Positions 1 through 12,485 of a stretch of DNA of 64,000 nucleotides are shown piece by piece. The stretch spans positions 62,001 to 126,000 of the forward strand of contig JAESUZ010001532.1 of assembly GCA_017311185.1 (NCBI GenBank). The letters are read 5' to 3'. A program made the translations under genes and the position numbers. Numbering within the stretch: the stretch's first letter is position 1; each line of letters begins with the position of its first letter. Origin of the DNA: Proteles cristata cristata. Taxonomy: Eukaryota; Chordata; Mammalia; Carnivora; Hyaenidae. A model generated the notes under the pieces. The model ran no database searches and was not told the origin of the DNA. It worked only from the letters and a program-made list of their open reading frames with translations.

Positions 1-845
1 CATTCATTCATTCAACGAGTCACTGGAACTTGCCAGAGGGCAGGTCCCACATAGACTCTGGCTCTACATGACTACATCTGTTCTAGAAATATCACTCTGG
101 CTGTAGGAGAACAGGTTGGAGGGTCACAAAACTAGAAGCAGGGAGACTACTGAGGAAGTGAGCTGGAGGTTATCACCTGGACTGAGGAGCAACAGAAGCA
201 GAGCGTGTAAATGCATGGAGACATGAGGTACTCGGGAAGTAAAAGGAGCCAAGCATGTGGTTATTAGACATGAGGTTGGAGTGGTTAACAAAGTAAAGGG
301 TTCAAGGTGATGCTCTAGGTATCTGGGTGGCTGGTGAGACTTTCACAGGCAAGAATCAAAGAGGAGGGTGGGAAATGGACAATACGTGCAGTTTGACATA
401 GTTAAGGGATTAACAGAAGAAGACTTGATAGGAGACTGGGAAAGGAGTGGCCAACGGAAACCAGGGTGGTATTGCAGAAACTGGGACAGGAGGGGATTGT
501 GGCTTAAGAAGAAAATAATGATCAGTAGTGTGAAATGCTGCTGAGAAGTCAAGTTGTTTTTTTAAAAGGCTGAAAGTGATCATTGACTGTGGGGACAAGG
601 ACGGCCTTCATCAGAGAAGTTTCGATCCAGTGGAGGGAGGAAGCGAATGTGTTGAGGGCGGAGGAGTGGGAGGAAAAACAGGTGAAGGCACTTTTTGAAA
701 AGAAACAAAGCAGTTTTGTTTTGTTTTGATTTAAATAAGCAAGGCATGAGAGGATCTGGTGAGAAGTAACGAGCAGAGAGTAAAAGGTTGGACATGAGAG
801 AGAGAAATACCAAAACAGCAAGATCCTTGAGAAGATGGGTATTCA
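1..845 (-). repeat. L2 LINE, antisense
   Basis: It begins with TTCATTCATTCAACGAGTC (reversed L2 tail), then ATATCACTCTGGCTG, GAAATGCTGCTGAGAAGTCAAG and further segments in the order of a reversed L2. Open frames on the minus strand here are non-coding L2 reads. Confidence 0.65.
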
Positions 846-1529
846 ATTACAACCCTAATTGAGTGTGCTTCAATTCAATTCTAGCAATAACCACCCAGAG
901 TTATTGCCGACCCCACAAGTTAAAGGACTTGGTCCCCAATAAGACTGTCCTGACCTCAGGTGCCAGTGGCATTTCAGGGGCCCCCAGGGCACACATACTT
1001 CCGACTGACTGGCTATAAATTCATAAGATTTCCAAGATGCCCTCAGGTTTTATAATTCATTAGAAAGATTCACAGAAATTCAGGAAAGTGCTGTCATCAT
1101 TATTCTTTTATTATATAGTATACAAATCAGGCGAACTGGCCAAATGCCAAGACACAGAGGTCTGGGAGGGAACACAGAGCTTCCTGCCCTCTCCATGTGG
1201 AGTCAGGATGCATCACACTCCCAGCACATCGTTGTGTTCAACAAGGCGGCTTCTCCAAGCTCCAGCATCTAGAGTTTTTTCTGGGATTTCATTATGGAAA
1301 GACGTTTGATAAGATCCTTGGCCACATGATCGAACTCAATCTCCAGTCCTCCTCTCCTGCCTTCCCAGGAGGCTGGGAGGATGAGTTGACTGATGTCATC
1401 ATATAGCTCAAAGCCCCAATCTTCTAATCGCATGGTTGATCTTTCTGGAGACCAGCTTCCATCCCAAAGTTATCTAGGGGCTCTGCCAAGAGTCAGAAAA
1501 TTCAAGGGTTTCAGAAGTTCCCTAACAGG
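846..1529. other. No recognised feature
   Basis: I see no gene or clear repeat. Short open frames near 1088-1406 show no family match and no consistent coding signs. Confidence 0.5.
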
Positions 1530-2230
1530 TATCTAAGGAAAAAACAAGATAAACTCTTTATCATACAACAGTGGGTCAGGAGGATACAGGCTTGGGTGGA
1601 AAGATAAATAGAGAACCTCTCCCACTCCAGCAATAGGAGAACAGATTGCTGGGTTGGGTGGGATACAGGTTGGAAACAGGATAGGAAATGCTGAAGGAGC
1701 TCTCATGGGGGTGTCTGTTGTCAAGGACTAAGTATGAAGGAGAGAGGAGGAGTGAGGATTTGGGGTCAATGGTGAGAATTTGAAATCATGCTGTGAGAGC
1801 TTTGTAGGACTGACAGACAATGTGAGAGTCCAGTGGGTGGCAGTGCCCATGCATCCAGGTGGCAGTCATCTGTGAGGCTAGGTGGTTTTCTGCAACAGCC
1901 TCCAAAAGCCCCAGTAGAGATGCAGAAGAAACTGACCATCGATACAACTAGGCCTGGGGTTGGCCGAGGAAGTACTAGGGAAGAAAAAGAGAAAGACTGC
2001 TGAGAAGACCAGCAGGAAAACGGTTGAAGAGATAGAGCATGGAAACTAAACTGGCTGAATAAGGAAACAAAAACAGAAGGACAGAGAGAGGATGATGTTT
2101 GTGGTCTAGTGGTCCTGATAAGGGTGAATAATTGGCACTTTGAGAGTCTGGGAGTGAGAAAGCAGGAAGGATGTGGTCAGAAAGAAGGATGTCTGTGTGC
2201 ATGATTGGCTAAATGGAGTCTTTCCAAGAG
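1530..2230 (-). repeat. Probable 5' continuation of antisense L2
   Basis: Purine-rich sequence such as CAATAGGAGAACAGATTGC and GGGTGGGATACAGG resembles the deeper reversed L2 body and would continue the copy at 1-845 in order. It is strongly diverged. Confidence 0.4.
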
Positions 2231-2249
2231 GTGGGCAGCGTTGGGGGTA

Positions 2250-2400
2250 GCAGAAAGGGGTGCCTCTTCTCAGCCCCTCCTATTAATTCCTTGTACTCAA
2301 GTTCCCTGAAGAGAGGTACCTATGTTTAATTCATCTTTGTATTCCTAGCAATACTGAAAATACTACATGGAAGGCAATTATACTTTTTGGGAATGGATGA
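2250..2400 (+). repeat. L2 3' end, sense
   Basis: CCTTGTACTCAAGTTCCCTG, AGAGGTACC and TTTGTATTCCTAGCAATACT follow the L2 3'-end order. The stretch 2401-2700 after it shows nothing I recognise. Confidence 0.5.
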
Positions 2401-2744
2401 TGCTAAATTGTTGAGGATGCTGGAAAATTCATGGTGAGCTCACAGCAGGGGGCTCCATTTGGACAACGTCCTCAAGGAACTAATGAAACAAAGAAACAGT
2501 GATGCTGACTGGGGAACAAGATTCCCCATCCCTACTACAACCCCAGACCAAGTGAGTTCTTTATGAATGAATGTTGCCAGTTAACACTTTTCTATATTAA
2601 TACACACATATGCACACATAACCAGTGATCTCTGGTGGATTATCACTACTATCAGAGTCTGATGTCAACAGTGAAAAGGAGGCCACTCTCATTACGATGG
2701 GAAGAAAGGAGGAAGAGAAGTAAACTAGTATTTTCTGTGGGTTG

Positions 2745-2900
2745 ACCATGGTCCCTCTCTGTTAGATGCTTTCATATAAGGGAGCTTTTTTTTTTAATCT
2801 CTAAAACAACCCTGAGAGATAGGTCTTTTTGTCCTCATTTTAAACATAAGGACATCAGGCCAGGAAGATGAGTGACTTTCAAGGTTGAGGGCAGAGCTTC
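2745..2900 (+). repeat. MIR SINE
   Basis: CTAAAACAACCCTGAGAGAT, TCCTCATTTTAAACAT and AAGGACATCAGGCCAGG are diverged MIR core and tail. 2901-3228 holds nothing recognised. Confidence 0.65.
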
Positions 2901-3228
2901 ATCTAATTCTCTCTCTGGTCTTTTTGACTTGCCCACTGACTGTCTCCTGGAATCCATCATTCAATGATAATTCCACCCATCGGTTGAGTGCTCATCATGA
3001 GCAAGGTGTCACAGGAGAAGGAGAGGGGGGTGATTTTGTTGTGGTTCTCTAGGAGCTTAAAGACCAGAGGGTAAGGTCACATGTTTTCCTAAACAATCAC
3101 ACTCAAAGCAGCTCCCTAATATTAATTGAGGGAGACTAAATTGAAAAGTTCTGTTCTGGGTATTGGCATGATGAGTTTATTCACTTATTTTCAGGATTGC
3201 TTTCTTTTGACTAGCACTTAAAACAAGT

Positions 3229-3437
3229 AAGAGCAGGTATGCCTGGGTGGCTCAATTGACTAAGTGCCCAACTTTGGCTTAGGTCATGACCTCATGGTTC
3301 ATAGGTTCAAGCCCCGCATTGGGCTCTCTGCTGTCAGTGCAGAGCTCACTTCAGATCTTTTGTCTCCCTCTCTCTCTGACCCTCCCCTACATGTCCTCTC
3401 TCTCTCTCAAATAAGTGAAATTAAAAAAAGAAGAGCA
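3229..3437 (+). mobile_element. CanSINE, sense, older copy
   Basis: GCCTGGGTGGCTCAATTGAC, AGGTCATGACCTCATGG and CTCTCTCTGACCCTCCCC mark it. It is flanked by a short AAGAGCA repeat at 3229-3235 and 3431-3437. Confidence 0.88.
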
Positions 3438-4526
3438 TATTTCCCTGTCCAGCAAACAAAGTGAGGCTAAGGTGAATCCTATTGTATCCTTGATACTTAA
3501 AAATAGTGTCTCCTAAGAAATCTATCTCAGGAAAGAGGGAGTCCAGGAACTTGCCAGAGTTCACAAAATCTGGCTGATTCCTGAGATCTGGTTGTCCACA
3601 GGATAATGTAAGAACTCAGTGGTCTGATAATCGAATGATTTGTGTTAAAGCCAACAAGGCTGCTGTGGGTTCAGAGAAAACACTGTGGGCTTATTCTCCT
3701 TTCCCCTCATCGCCACTCACACCAGCCCTGTCCTCTTGTCCATGGAGCCATTCGTAGTAAGATAATCAGGCAGGAGCCAACTCCCACTGTCAGGACTAGT
3801 TGAGCAAGTTCCTCTGAAGAATGTGGCCCTTGGCTGAGATTTCAGTCCTGGGCTTCCCCAGGAGCACAGTGTAACATCCTGCCTTCTCTCCTACTGAACA
3901 CCCAGTATGGGGAAAACTCCAGCCGGAAATTGGGCACCTACATGGGAGTCTGCAACTTCCCCAATCTGTGGCGTGACCCTGGGCTAGCCTCGTTCCTCAT
4001 CTACAAATTGACTTTGGTAGCTCAATAGGAGAGAGCAGAGCAAGAGTTCTTGGTTGCCTTCAGACCATGTGGAGTAGAACCCTTTTGGCCAAGGTCATTC
4101 TCTGGACTGAAAAAGTAATTTCAGATGGTGAGAAAGAGCAGGGAAACTACCCAGTCAGCCAGAGCAGGACAATCTACCAAAAACAGGAGCCAGGCACACA
4201 AACTGCCCACCCAAAGGCACTGAAGTGAATGACCCTAATTTTTCAGGGCCTGCATTCTTTGGAAAATCTGCATTCTTTGGAAAAGACAGAAGACAGCTGA
4301 CTCATTTGACCAATCTTCACTCAAAAGTTATTAATTACCTACCCTGGCCTGGGGACACAATATAAACAAGGCAGCAGGGGTATGCTCCAATTGTGGCCAC
4401 AGGCTAGCGTAGTAATCATAGTAATCGGCCAGTAAACAAGAGATAAGAGATCATTTCAGATGGCAAGAAGAAAACACACAGGAGTAATGTGCTCATGAGT
4501 AGCTACACCAACATCTATTGTGGTGT
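3438..4526. other. Mostly unclassified sequence
   Basis: No gene is visible. 4325-4460 (ATTAATTACCTACCCTGGCC, GGGGACACAATATAAACAAG) looks like a weak antisense L2 3' end. Confidence 0.45.
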
Positions 4527-4751
4527 AGAGTCCCATTCATTTATTTTTTGGTTTTGTTTCCCTCAACTGAGGAGACATATCCATAAATATACTGCCAAAG
4601 ACGTAGCTAAGAGCCTACCACCTGTTTCCTTTTAGGAGCTTTATGGCTTTGGGGCCCACATTCAGGTCTTTAACCCATGCTGATTTCATTTTTGTGTATG
4701 GTGTAATAAAATGGTCCAGCTTCATTCTTTTGCATGTAGCTATCCAGTTTT
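4527..4751 (-). mobile_element. Older L1 ORF2 fragment, inverted segment
   Basis: TTTTGTGTATGGTGTAATAA, TGGTCCAGCTTCATTC and TGCATGTAGCTATCCAG are reversed L1 ORF2. The same older element appears to continue in the opposite sense from about 5764, which suggests a 5' inversion. Confidence 0.75.
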
Positions 4752-5763
4752 TTTTTTTTTTTTTTACAAATAGTTTATTGTCAAATTAGTTTCCACATAA
4801 CACCCAGTGCTCATCCCCACAAGTGTGCTCCTCCATGCCCATCCCTCCTCCCCCACATCCATCAGTCCTCAGTTTTTGTCAGCATTCAAGAGTCTCTCAT
4901 GGTTTGCCTCTCTCCCTTTCCCCCACCATTTCCGCCCTTCTTCTCCCCCTTGGTCCCCTGTTAAGTTCCTCCTAATCCTCCTATACGTGCACACATATGA
5001 TATTTGTCCTTCTCTGCCTGACTTATTTCGCTCAGCATAACACCCTCAAGGTCCATCCATGTTGCTACACATGGCCAGATTTCATTGTTTCTCATTGCCA
5101 TGTAGTATTCCATGGTATAGATAAACCACATCTTCTTGATCCATTCATCTGTTGATGGACACTTAGGCTCTTTCCATGTTTTAGCTATTGTGGAGAGTGC
5201 TGCTATGAACATTGGGGTACATGTGCTCCTATGCCTCAGCATTTCTGTATCCCTTGGGTAAATTCCTAGCAGTGCTATTGCTGGGTCATAGGGGAGTTCT
5301 ATTGTTAGTTTCCTGAGGAACCTCCACACTGTTTTCCAGAGGGGCTGTACCAGTTTACATTCCCACCAACAGTGTAGGAGGGTGCCCGTTTCTCCACATC
5401 CTCGCCAGCATCTAGAGTTCTCTGATTTGCTCATTTTAGCCACTCTGACTGGCGTGAGGTGGTATCTCAGTGTGGTTTTGATTTGTATTTCCCTGATGAG
5501 GAGGGATGCTGAGCATCGTTTCATGTGTCTGTTGGCCATCTGGATGTCCTCTTTGGAGAAGTGTCTGTTCACATCTTCTGCCCATTTCTTCACTGGGTTG
5601 TTTGTTTTTCAGGCGGGTAGTTTGGTGAGTTCCTTGTAGATTCTGGATATCAACCCTTTATCTGATATGTCATTTGCAACTATCTTTTCCCATTCCATTG
5701 GTTGCCTATTAATTTTCTGGGTTGTTTCCTTTGCTGTGCAGAAGCTTGTAGCTATCCAGTTTT
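4736..5763 (-). mobile_element. Young 5'-truncated L1, antisense, with target duplication
   Basis: Perfect 16-bp duplications GTAGCTATCCAGTTTT at 4736-4751 and 5748-5763 bracket a ~996-bp L1 3' end. It has a poly(A) tail (seen as T's at 4750-4766), the 3' UTR, and the C-terminal end of ORF2. The target is the older L1. Confidence 0.96.
4961..5593 (-). pseudogene. L1 ORF2 C-terminal fragment, 210 codons still open
   Basis: The frame encodes the last part of L1 ORF2p, downstream of the reverse transcriptase. It starts [19 protein letters not shown]. It keeps the cysteine motif C-X3-C-X7-H-X4-C at residues 62-79 ([18 protein letters not shown]), and then [14 protein letters not shown]. The whole ORF1 and the endonuclease and RT domains are missing because of 5' truncation, so it cannot move itself. 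The open frame over 633 bp suggests a recent insertion rather than selection. Confidence 0.93.
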
Positions 5764-6610
5764 ATAAAAAATGTGATATCTATTATATATATTTAAAATA
5801 TCATAAATATATATGTTCATTATATGTAATATATATGATGAAATATTACTCAGCCATATAAAAATGATATCTTGCCACTTGCAACAAGGATTGACATAAA
5901 GGATACTATGCTAAGTGAAATAAGTCAGAGAAAGACAAATACTATATGATGTCATTTATGTTCATTAGTGGAATCTAAAAAACAAAACAAACAAAAATAG
6001 AAACAGACATGTAAATATGGAGAACAGTTTGCCAGAAGGGAGGGGGTTGAGGGGATGGTGAAATAAACAAAGGAGATTAAGAGGTACAAACTTCCAGTTA
6101 TAAAATAAGTTAAGTCACCCATCGGGGAAGGAAAGAAAAAAAATAGTTACAAACAGAGTAGTAGGGAGGCAAATCATAAAAGACTCTTGAATACAGAAAA
6201 CAAACTGAGGGTTGATGGCGGGGTGGGTGGGGGAGAGTGGGAGAGGGGAAAATGGATGATGGGCACTGAGGAGGGCACTTCTTGGGATGAGCACTGGGTG
6301 TTGTATGTAAGCAATGAATCACAGGAATCTACCTCCAAAACCAAGAGTACACTGTATACACTGTATGTTAGCCATGTTGACAATGAATTATATTTTAAAA
6401 ATAATAAGTAAGTAAATCACAAGGATGGAAAGTACAGCATAGGGTTCATAGTCAATAATATTATAAAACATCGTATGGTAATAGGTGGTAACTACACTTA
6501 TCATGGTGAGCATTACATAATGTATAGAATTGTCAGATCACTATGTCACACACCTGAAACGAATATAACATTGTATGCTGCCTATACTTCAATCATAATT
6601 TAAAAACAAA
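5764..6610 (+). mobile_element. Older L1 3' end, sense, with a second L1 3' UTR piece
   Basis: AAATATTACTCAGCCATATA, GCTAAGTGAAATAAGTCAG and TGGAATCTAAAAAACAAAAC are the end of ORF2 and the 3' UTR. 6165-6417 (ACAAACTGAGGGTTGATGG, TTGGGATGAGCACTGGGTG) is a carnivore-type L1 3' UTR that interrupts an older 3' end resuming at 6418 (ACACCTGAAACGAATATAAC). Confidence 0.85.
5770..5840. repeat. AT-rich simple repeat inside L1
   Basis: ATATATATTTAAAATATC and TAATATATATGATG lie just before the L1 motif AATATTACTCAGCCAT. See the finding on L1-born microsatellites. Confidence 0.8.
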
Positions 6611-7888
6611 AGAGTGGCTGGAACTGAAGACAGAGGGTGGAACTTGGGGGTCAAAGGAGATCTTGATAAGAAAAACAAACCAACTTGCCCTTACTTAGGT
6701 GTGCTGGGTGTGGTAAGCAAGAGGAAGAGGGCTGAGAGATAAAAGAAAGTGCCAGCAGGACTGGCTCTGTGAGCCTTGGAAGGGCCTCAGAGGAGGAGAT
6801 CCCACCTAACTAACTAATGACACTACAATGGGGCATACTGAGGTCATGGACTTCTACCCCAAACTCAGAGACATAGGGGTAGCCTTTCCCCTAAAAAGAG
6901 GCACCTCAGGTCCATCACAAGCATAGCTATGAACCTCATGCTCCCTAGTCCACAAGTATCCTGCAACCAGAGACATGGACAGGCTCCAGCTGGAGGCAAA
7001 CAATATTGGCCACCTGGACTAGCCAAGAGTGAGCCACCCAAGGCACTCAAAGCCCTCCCATTACTCCCCGATGCACTCACAGAATCATTCCTTCATATCG
7101 CATCTGGATGCAAAGGCCCCAATACCCATTTCTTTAAGCCTCTCTTTGCCCAGTACAAACCTTCTGGATGCCCTGCTGAAGCAGACACCCTGGGAAAGGG
7201 AAGGTGAAGTTGAGCTCCTGGATGGGGGAGGGCCAGTGGTGAGGATTCTGTATGGGCAGACAAAATTTCCCTTCTTCTCTTCTAGGTTTGTTAGCTGGCT
7301 TAATAATTAAATTGACATAAGACAGGTTAACAGGAGAAAAGCAAATTTAATTTCATTTGTATAGAGGCCCCATAAAAATATGAGACCCAAAGTAGTCAAG
7401 CAATGGAGTCATTTTGAGCTAGGGAAAAGGCTAGGGGCCTGGGGCTTCAGAGGGAAGGAGGACAATTCACAGGCAGGTAAGATGTATGGTAACAGATGTT
7501 TGTCCTTTGAAGCATAGAAGTCTTACTGATAAAACTTATCTCTGGTAATAGCCCTCTTTATGGTACAGGCCCCTTATCTAAATTATTTTAGGTAGTTAGT
7601 GGAGAGGTAATAAATTGGGTTTTGAGTCTGATTGCCTTCAGCTCAAAATAATCCACATGCCAAAGTAGTACATTTCGAATGACACATTCTATTTAAATTC
7701 ATTAACCACATACAACATGCCCAGGGTTCAATCAGGGTCAAATTTGCCTTATGCCTAATTATGAGGACAGAAATGTATCCCCCTTGATGCATCCCCAGTG
7801 ATCACCTTCTAAGAGTCCCTTGGACACTGTCTCAGAATCTTCCCTTTGACCTCCACCTCAGTTTGCTACACTCACACTGCTGCTGGTA
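6611..7888. other. No gene seen; probable unnamed old repeat at 7270-7740
   Basis: 7270-7740 (GACAGGTTAACAGGAGAAAA, ATGGAGTCATTTTGAGCTAG, TATGGTACAGGCCCCTTATC) reads like a dispersed mammalian repeat I cannot name. The open frames around 6865-7310 show no family match. Confidence 0.4.
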
Positions 7889-8040
7889 ACATTCATTCAT
7901 TCATTCATTCATTCATTCATTCATTCATCGAGTCAATCAAACTGTACTGAGCACCAGCTATCTGTTGGGCACTGCTCTAATGTCTGGGGATACTACAGTG
8001 AGCAAAGGCACCCAGCCCCTGATCTTGCAGACTATTCATG
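7889..8040 (-). repeat. (TTCA)n microsatellite and antisense L2 3' end
   Basis: About ten TTCA units (7889-7928) lead into ATCGAGTCAATCAAACTGTA and TGGGCACTGCTCTAATGTC, the reversed L2 3' end. The tetramer is the natural L2 tail repeat. Confidence 0.8.
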
Positions 8041-9541
8041 AGGTGGCTTCTCTGCTGGGCACGTAATACCTCCTAACTGCTCTTGTCCTATCAGCCCTGG
8101 AGAAGGGATGTTACCCTCCCCTAAATCTCTGAAACCATCTTCTTGCCTTCAAAGAGGCTTTCTGAAGGCTTAAGGATGAAAGAAGGGAAGTAAAATTGCC
8201 ATGGGAAGTGTGGCTACCCCCAGGCCCACAGTCTAGGGCCTCCTCCCCTGCCTCATTCCTAGAGTCTCTCAATGTGCTAGGAACCAGCTCACTCCCACTT
8301 CTCCCGCCTCTATTCCCCAGGGTGGGTTCCAGGCAGGCCCAAGACTCAGAGTTCTGGACCCAGATGCCAGAGGCCTAACAGAGAAAGGTTCACTGCATAC
8401 CGACCAGGGCCCTCCTGCTGCCCCAGCTCACCTTCTCCCCAGGATGTCTGACAGTAGGTATCCATTCCTTTCAAGGCTCCGAGCCAGACAGCAACAATGA
8501 CCACATGGAGACTTAGTCCACAGTCCAGTTTGCCAAGATCAGCCCACTTCTTTCTTACAGTCCCTTCTCCAAAGTGAGGAGCCACTCACCACTCACCACA
8601 ATGTCTTTCCTGGCACTTTCAGGTCCTCACTCTGCTCTGTGGTATACAATCCCTCCAACATGAACCCACAATTTTCCAAACACTGTCTCAGGCTGTAGCC
8701 TAGAGCACTCTGTTCACCAAGAGCCAAATCATGTTTCTCTCCCTCCTCTGACCTGGCCATGTCCCTGAGCACATGTAGGGGAAAGGGCAGGTGACCCATC
8801 CATGGCAGCTTATACACTTTACAATACCTGCCATATTCTGTCTTAAATTGTAGGCATTTGCAAAAATTCCTTGAGGACAAGTACCATGGCTTGTATAGTT
8901 TTGTTCTCCTTCCTCTGTGTACATAGGACACACATGCACACATGAACACAACATGGTGCCTGGTGGGATGAAGGATAGAAGTCATTCCAAAAGCTACTTA
9001 CCCTGACATGTTATCACCTCTGACTTCATCTTTCTGGATCTTCATCTCTGGATCTTAAGAAACACGTCAAAACTGCCATTGGGGTAAAATGGGAGTGTCC
9101 CTCAAGAAATTTACCTCCCAGTCATTTGTGATGAAACAGGGAGCAGAACACCATCTCTTCCTGGTAATAGTGACAGCTCCTGTCACCTCCCTGTCCCAGA
9201 AAACTTCATAAAGAGCTCAGGATTCCCTAGAAAAGCAGATGGACACCATTCTGACTCAAGCAGTGAGGTGTTCACTGTGCCTTTGCAGAAGGAACTAAAC
9301 TTTCCGAAGAGGACAACATTCCGGATCAGGCCCAGAAGTCTCCAGAAGTCTTCAGGGCCTACCTGCTGCCTCTGCTATAGACAAGGCTGCTTACTGAGGA
9401 GTTCATTCTGAGCTGGACACTGCGCTTCTGGTGAGTCTCTGTTTTTAATCCAAGGTATCCTTTTCTAAGGAAGTATTTCCTTTCAGAGGATGCTAGCTCA
9501 AGATAGAAGCCATGAGAGTGACAGCATGATCACTCCTGGCT
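8041..9541. other. No gene seen; weak L2/MIR-like fragment
   Basis: 8830-8980 (TTGAGGACAAGTACCATGG, TGGTGCCTGGTGGGATGAAG) resembles an L2-type 3' end. The 130-codon minus-strand frame at 8593-8985 overlaps it and is not convincing as a gene. Confidence 0.4.
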
Positions 9542-10240
9542 TCCATTCATTTGGTCAGCCAACATTCATGGTGCACCATCATGTGCAAGGCATGGAAATA
9601 AGAGCTATAATCCCAGCCCTGCAACAGGTGTGTTAAGAGTAAGGGGGATGAGTAAATAACGCATGATGAGGGAGGTTTCCTCCTGGCATGGAGGAAGGCC
9701 ACCCTCCATTTAGCTTAGGAAGGGGCATGTCATGGAGGAGGTAAATATGAACTGAGTCTTGAATGAGTAGACAATGGACAAACTACAAAGAAGAGACAGA
9801 GGTTCCAGACAAATAGAACAGGTTGTGCAAAAGCACAGAGGCTAGAAAGAATACAGCATTCAAGGACTACAAATAGATTGGGAGGGTTAAAGTGTGGGGT
9901 AGGAGAAGAGAGGAGAGAATTCCATGGTGGACCTTGCTTGGTATGCCCAGGTGCTTGGACTCATCACTGGGGGTCAGTAATGAAATGTGAACTCAGGCTT
10001 GATGTCACCAGATTCGCTCTGTGGAACTATCCCCGTGGCTGATGCACAGGGAATGAATGGATGGATGGAGTTTCCATGGCAGCAATTAGGAGATGATTTA
10101 AATGCCCTAGGTAAGAAGGGAGAAGGCTTTGAATTACAATGAAGTATGAAAATGGAGAGAAATCTACAGATCCCAGGCAGTCGGAATTGCTCAAAAAAAA
10201 AAAAAAAAGACCTACGCAAACAGCTGATGACGGTTGATGA
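9542..10240 (-). repeat. L2 LINE, antisense
   Basis: CAACATTCATGGTGCACCAT, then GAACTGAGTCTTGAATGAG, GTTGTGCAAAAGCACAGAGG and CATGGTGGACCTTGC keep the order of a reversed L2. A 16-A run at about 10194 lies inside. Confidence 0.7.
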
Positions 10241-11539
10241 ATGAATGGATGGGTGAATCCCTGGGTAGCAATGTATGGGATACTTTCTGGTGAAATGGGT
10301 TATCCAGTGAGAGAGGCAGTGTGGCAGTGGGGGAGGAAAGGGCTTCTCCTTTTTACATTAAATGTTTCTATTATTTGAAACTCTAAAAATGAGCATATAT
10401 ATTAACAAAAAACCTAAGAAGGATATTTTTTAAATCACTACTAGTTCTAACATACAACTTTCTGCTTGCACATGTCATCAGTTAACTTTGATATATCATT
10501 TTTGGAAATTTCATATCAAACATCCACCCTTGTGAAAACCTACTTTGAAAAATGGGTCATGGGTGGCAGCCTCATAGATTCATTACATGTTGGAAGATTT
10601 TCCAACCCTCTAATGACAAGGAGAAAAAGAAATTCCAAGTCAGAGGTTGGTGGATTCTGGAATACCTATCCATTATATTGAAGTTTGGGCTGAATGTTTA
10701 TAACACCTTTATACAATCAGACTTCCTCATTCCACATTGCTTAGTAATTAGGGGAGGTCAGTCACCTCTAATCGTCTCAGACTGGACCATTGTACTCAGA
10801 AAATCTTGAGTGGCTTAATTAGGAACTTCCTATTTCCAGAAGATAGAAAACTCAGTTCCAGCCAACAAGGAGGATGTGATTGGAGAAGTGAAATTAACTG
10901 AATCCTGGAAGGAAATGGCCAAATCACCTTCCATTATGTAATAACCAGCAAGTAGAATATACACACCAAAGGCAGTTTAGGAGAGAAGAATTTCATCATA
11001 ATTTTAGGACCAAAGTATTTTTAAGCATTATGTTTTTTAAAGCATATGGTTCCAGGAGAAGTCATCCTAAAGGGATTTTTTTTGACAGTGTTATAACAAA
11101 GTCTTGAGGAAAAAGGAAAGGACAAAGGAAATCAAACAACAGAGCTACCAGTAGCAGGTGGGAAAGTGAAAAGGAATAAGGAAGCATCTCAGAAAAGGGA
11201 AGAGAGAGAACTAAACACCCAGCTTGGAAAGTCCCAGTGCTACCCTGGGAGAAGGAAAAAGAAGAGAATTCACATAACATGTCACAGCCAGGTGGGATAA
11301 GGAGGGAGGACAAGGGAACAGAGTTTACTCTAATCCTAAAAGGACAGTGTGGAAACATTGATGGGCAGACTTGCCCAGATACATGAATCTGCCAAGCCAA
11401 TGTCATTTAGAAGATAATTGGATCATTGAGGAAGAGGTCTGTGCACTGTGACAGCACAAGATGGGGCAAAAAAATGTTTGTAACAATTAAAAGTGATTTT
11501 TTTTAAAAAAAGAATTTGGTTTAGGTTCAACTAAACTAT
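10241..11539. other. No recognised feature
   Basis: AT-rich single-copy-looking sequence. Frames at 10466-10809 and 11062-11406 are unsupported. Confidence 0.45.
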
Positions 11540-11735
11540 GTTTGAGTCATGGTTCCAGTATTTACTAGTTGTGTGATCTTCTGATAAGTTATCTCTGTCA
11601 GCCTCAGTTTCCATATAGGTGAAATGGATCATACTATCAATCTTAAGTTTTATTATAAAGACTAAATAAGACAATGAAAAGAAGTGCCTGGTACTTAATA
11701 GTTGCTAAATAAAGGGTAGGTTTTTAAAAAGTATT
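11540..11735 (+). repeat. MIR SINE
   Basis: TTTACTAGTTGTGTGATCTT, GTCAGCCTCAGTTTCC, GACTAAATAAGACAATG and TTGCTAAATAAAGG follow the MIR consensus order. Confidence 0.85.
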
Positions 11736-11814
11736 ATTTCTAAGTTTACATCTAAGAAAATGGTTTAATACAATGGTATAAGACAGGCGCCTGCATCTTA
11801 TGACCTGAAAGACA

Positions 11815-11955
11815 AATCCAGTTAAGTTCATTCATTGACGTGTTATCTATGGCTGCTTAGTCACAATAATGGCAGCCTTCAAAAATTGCAACAGAGACCC
11901 TAAGACCCACAAAGTTTAAAATATTTACTAACTAGCCCTTTATAGATAATGTTCC
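11815..11955 (+). mobile_element. MER5-type hAT-Charlie MITE fragment
   Basis: TGTTATCTATGGCTGCTT, GCAACAGAGACCCTAAGACC and AAAATATTTACTAACTAGCC match the 3' half of MER5A. 11956-12485 after it shows no recognised feature. Confidence 0.75.
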
Positions 11956-12485
11956 CAGACTCTTAGCGTAAGGGGCACCAGAGCCCCATGTTTGTGGCTG
12001 ACTGTCTTATACCCATTATGTGCAATAACAGATACGGGGTAGAAATGCCCTGGCATCCACCTGACCTACCAAAGGGCTTTTTGCTGCTGAATCCAAAGGA
12101 AAGACAAGTTTTCATTGGCCTCTCAGAGGTGGAATAATGACTCAGCCAACAGGGAGAAGCCTCTGTAGACCATATACTTCACCAGACCCAGTGGCCTGCT
12201 TATATATTTGATTCCTCCTTGCTCTAGACTAAGGAGGGAAATGGCCCATCCCTGAAATATGCCTGCCTGCTCTTAGTACCTGGATCCAAGAGGAGGGCAG
12301 GCCCAATGGAGACGATGCTCTACAAGGAAGGGCAGAGGTCTCAAACTAAAATCAGACTCTCCCAATCTGAAATAATCCCTGAAACAGAAAGAAAAGGAGA
12401 GAGGTATCCATGGAGACAGGCATGGCTACACAGGACATTGTAAATAGTTTCAGACACCAGAAAGACCCATGGAAATGGTGGAAAG

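Noticed and set aside
7889..7928. Regular TTCA array that could suggest a designed or CRISPR-like repeat
   Set aside because: A pure 4-bp microsatellite from an L2 tail, without spacers.
8593..8985. 130-codon minus-strand frame
   Set aside because: Partly overlaps a repeat-like fragment; composition and lack of any motif suggest chance.
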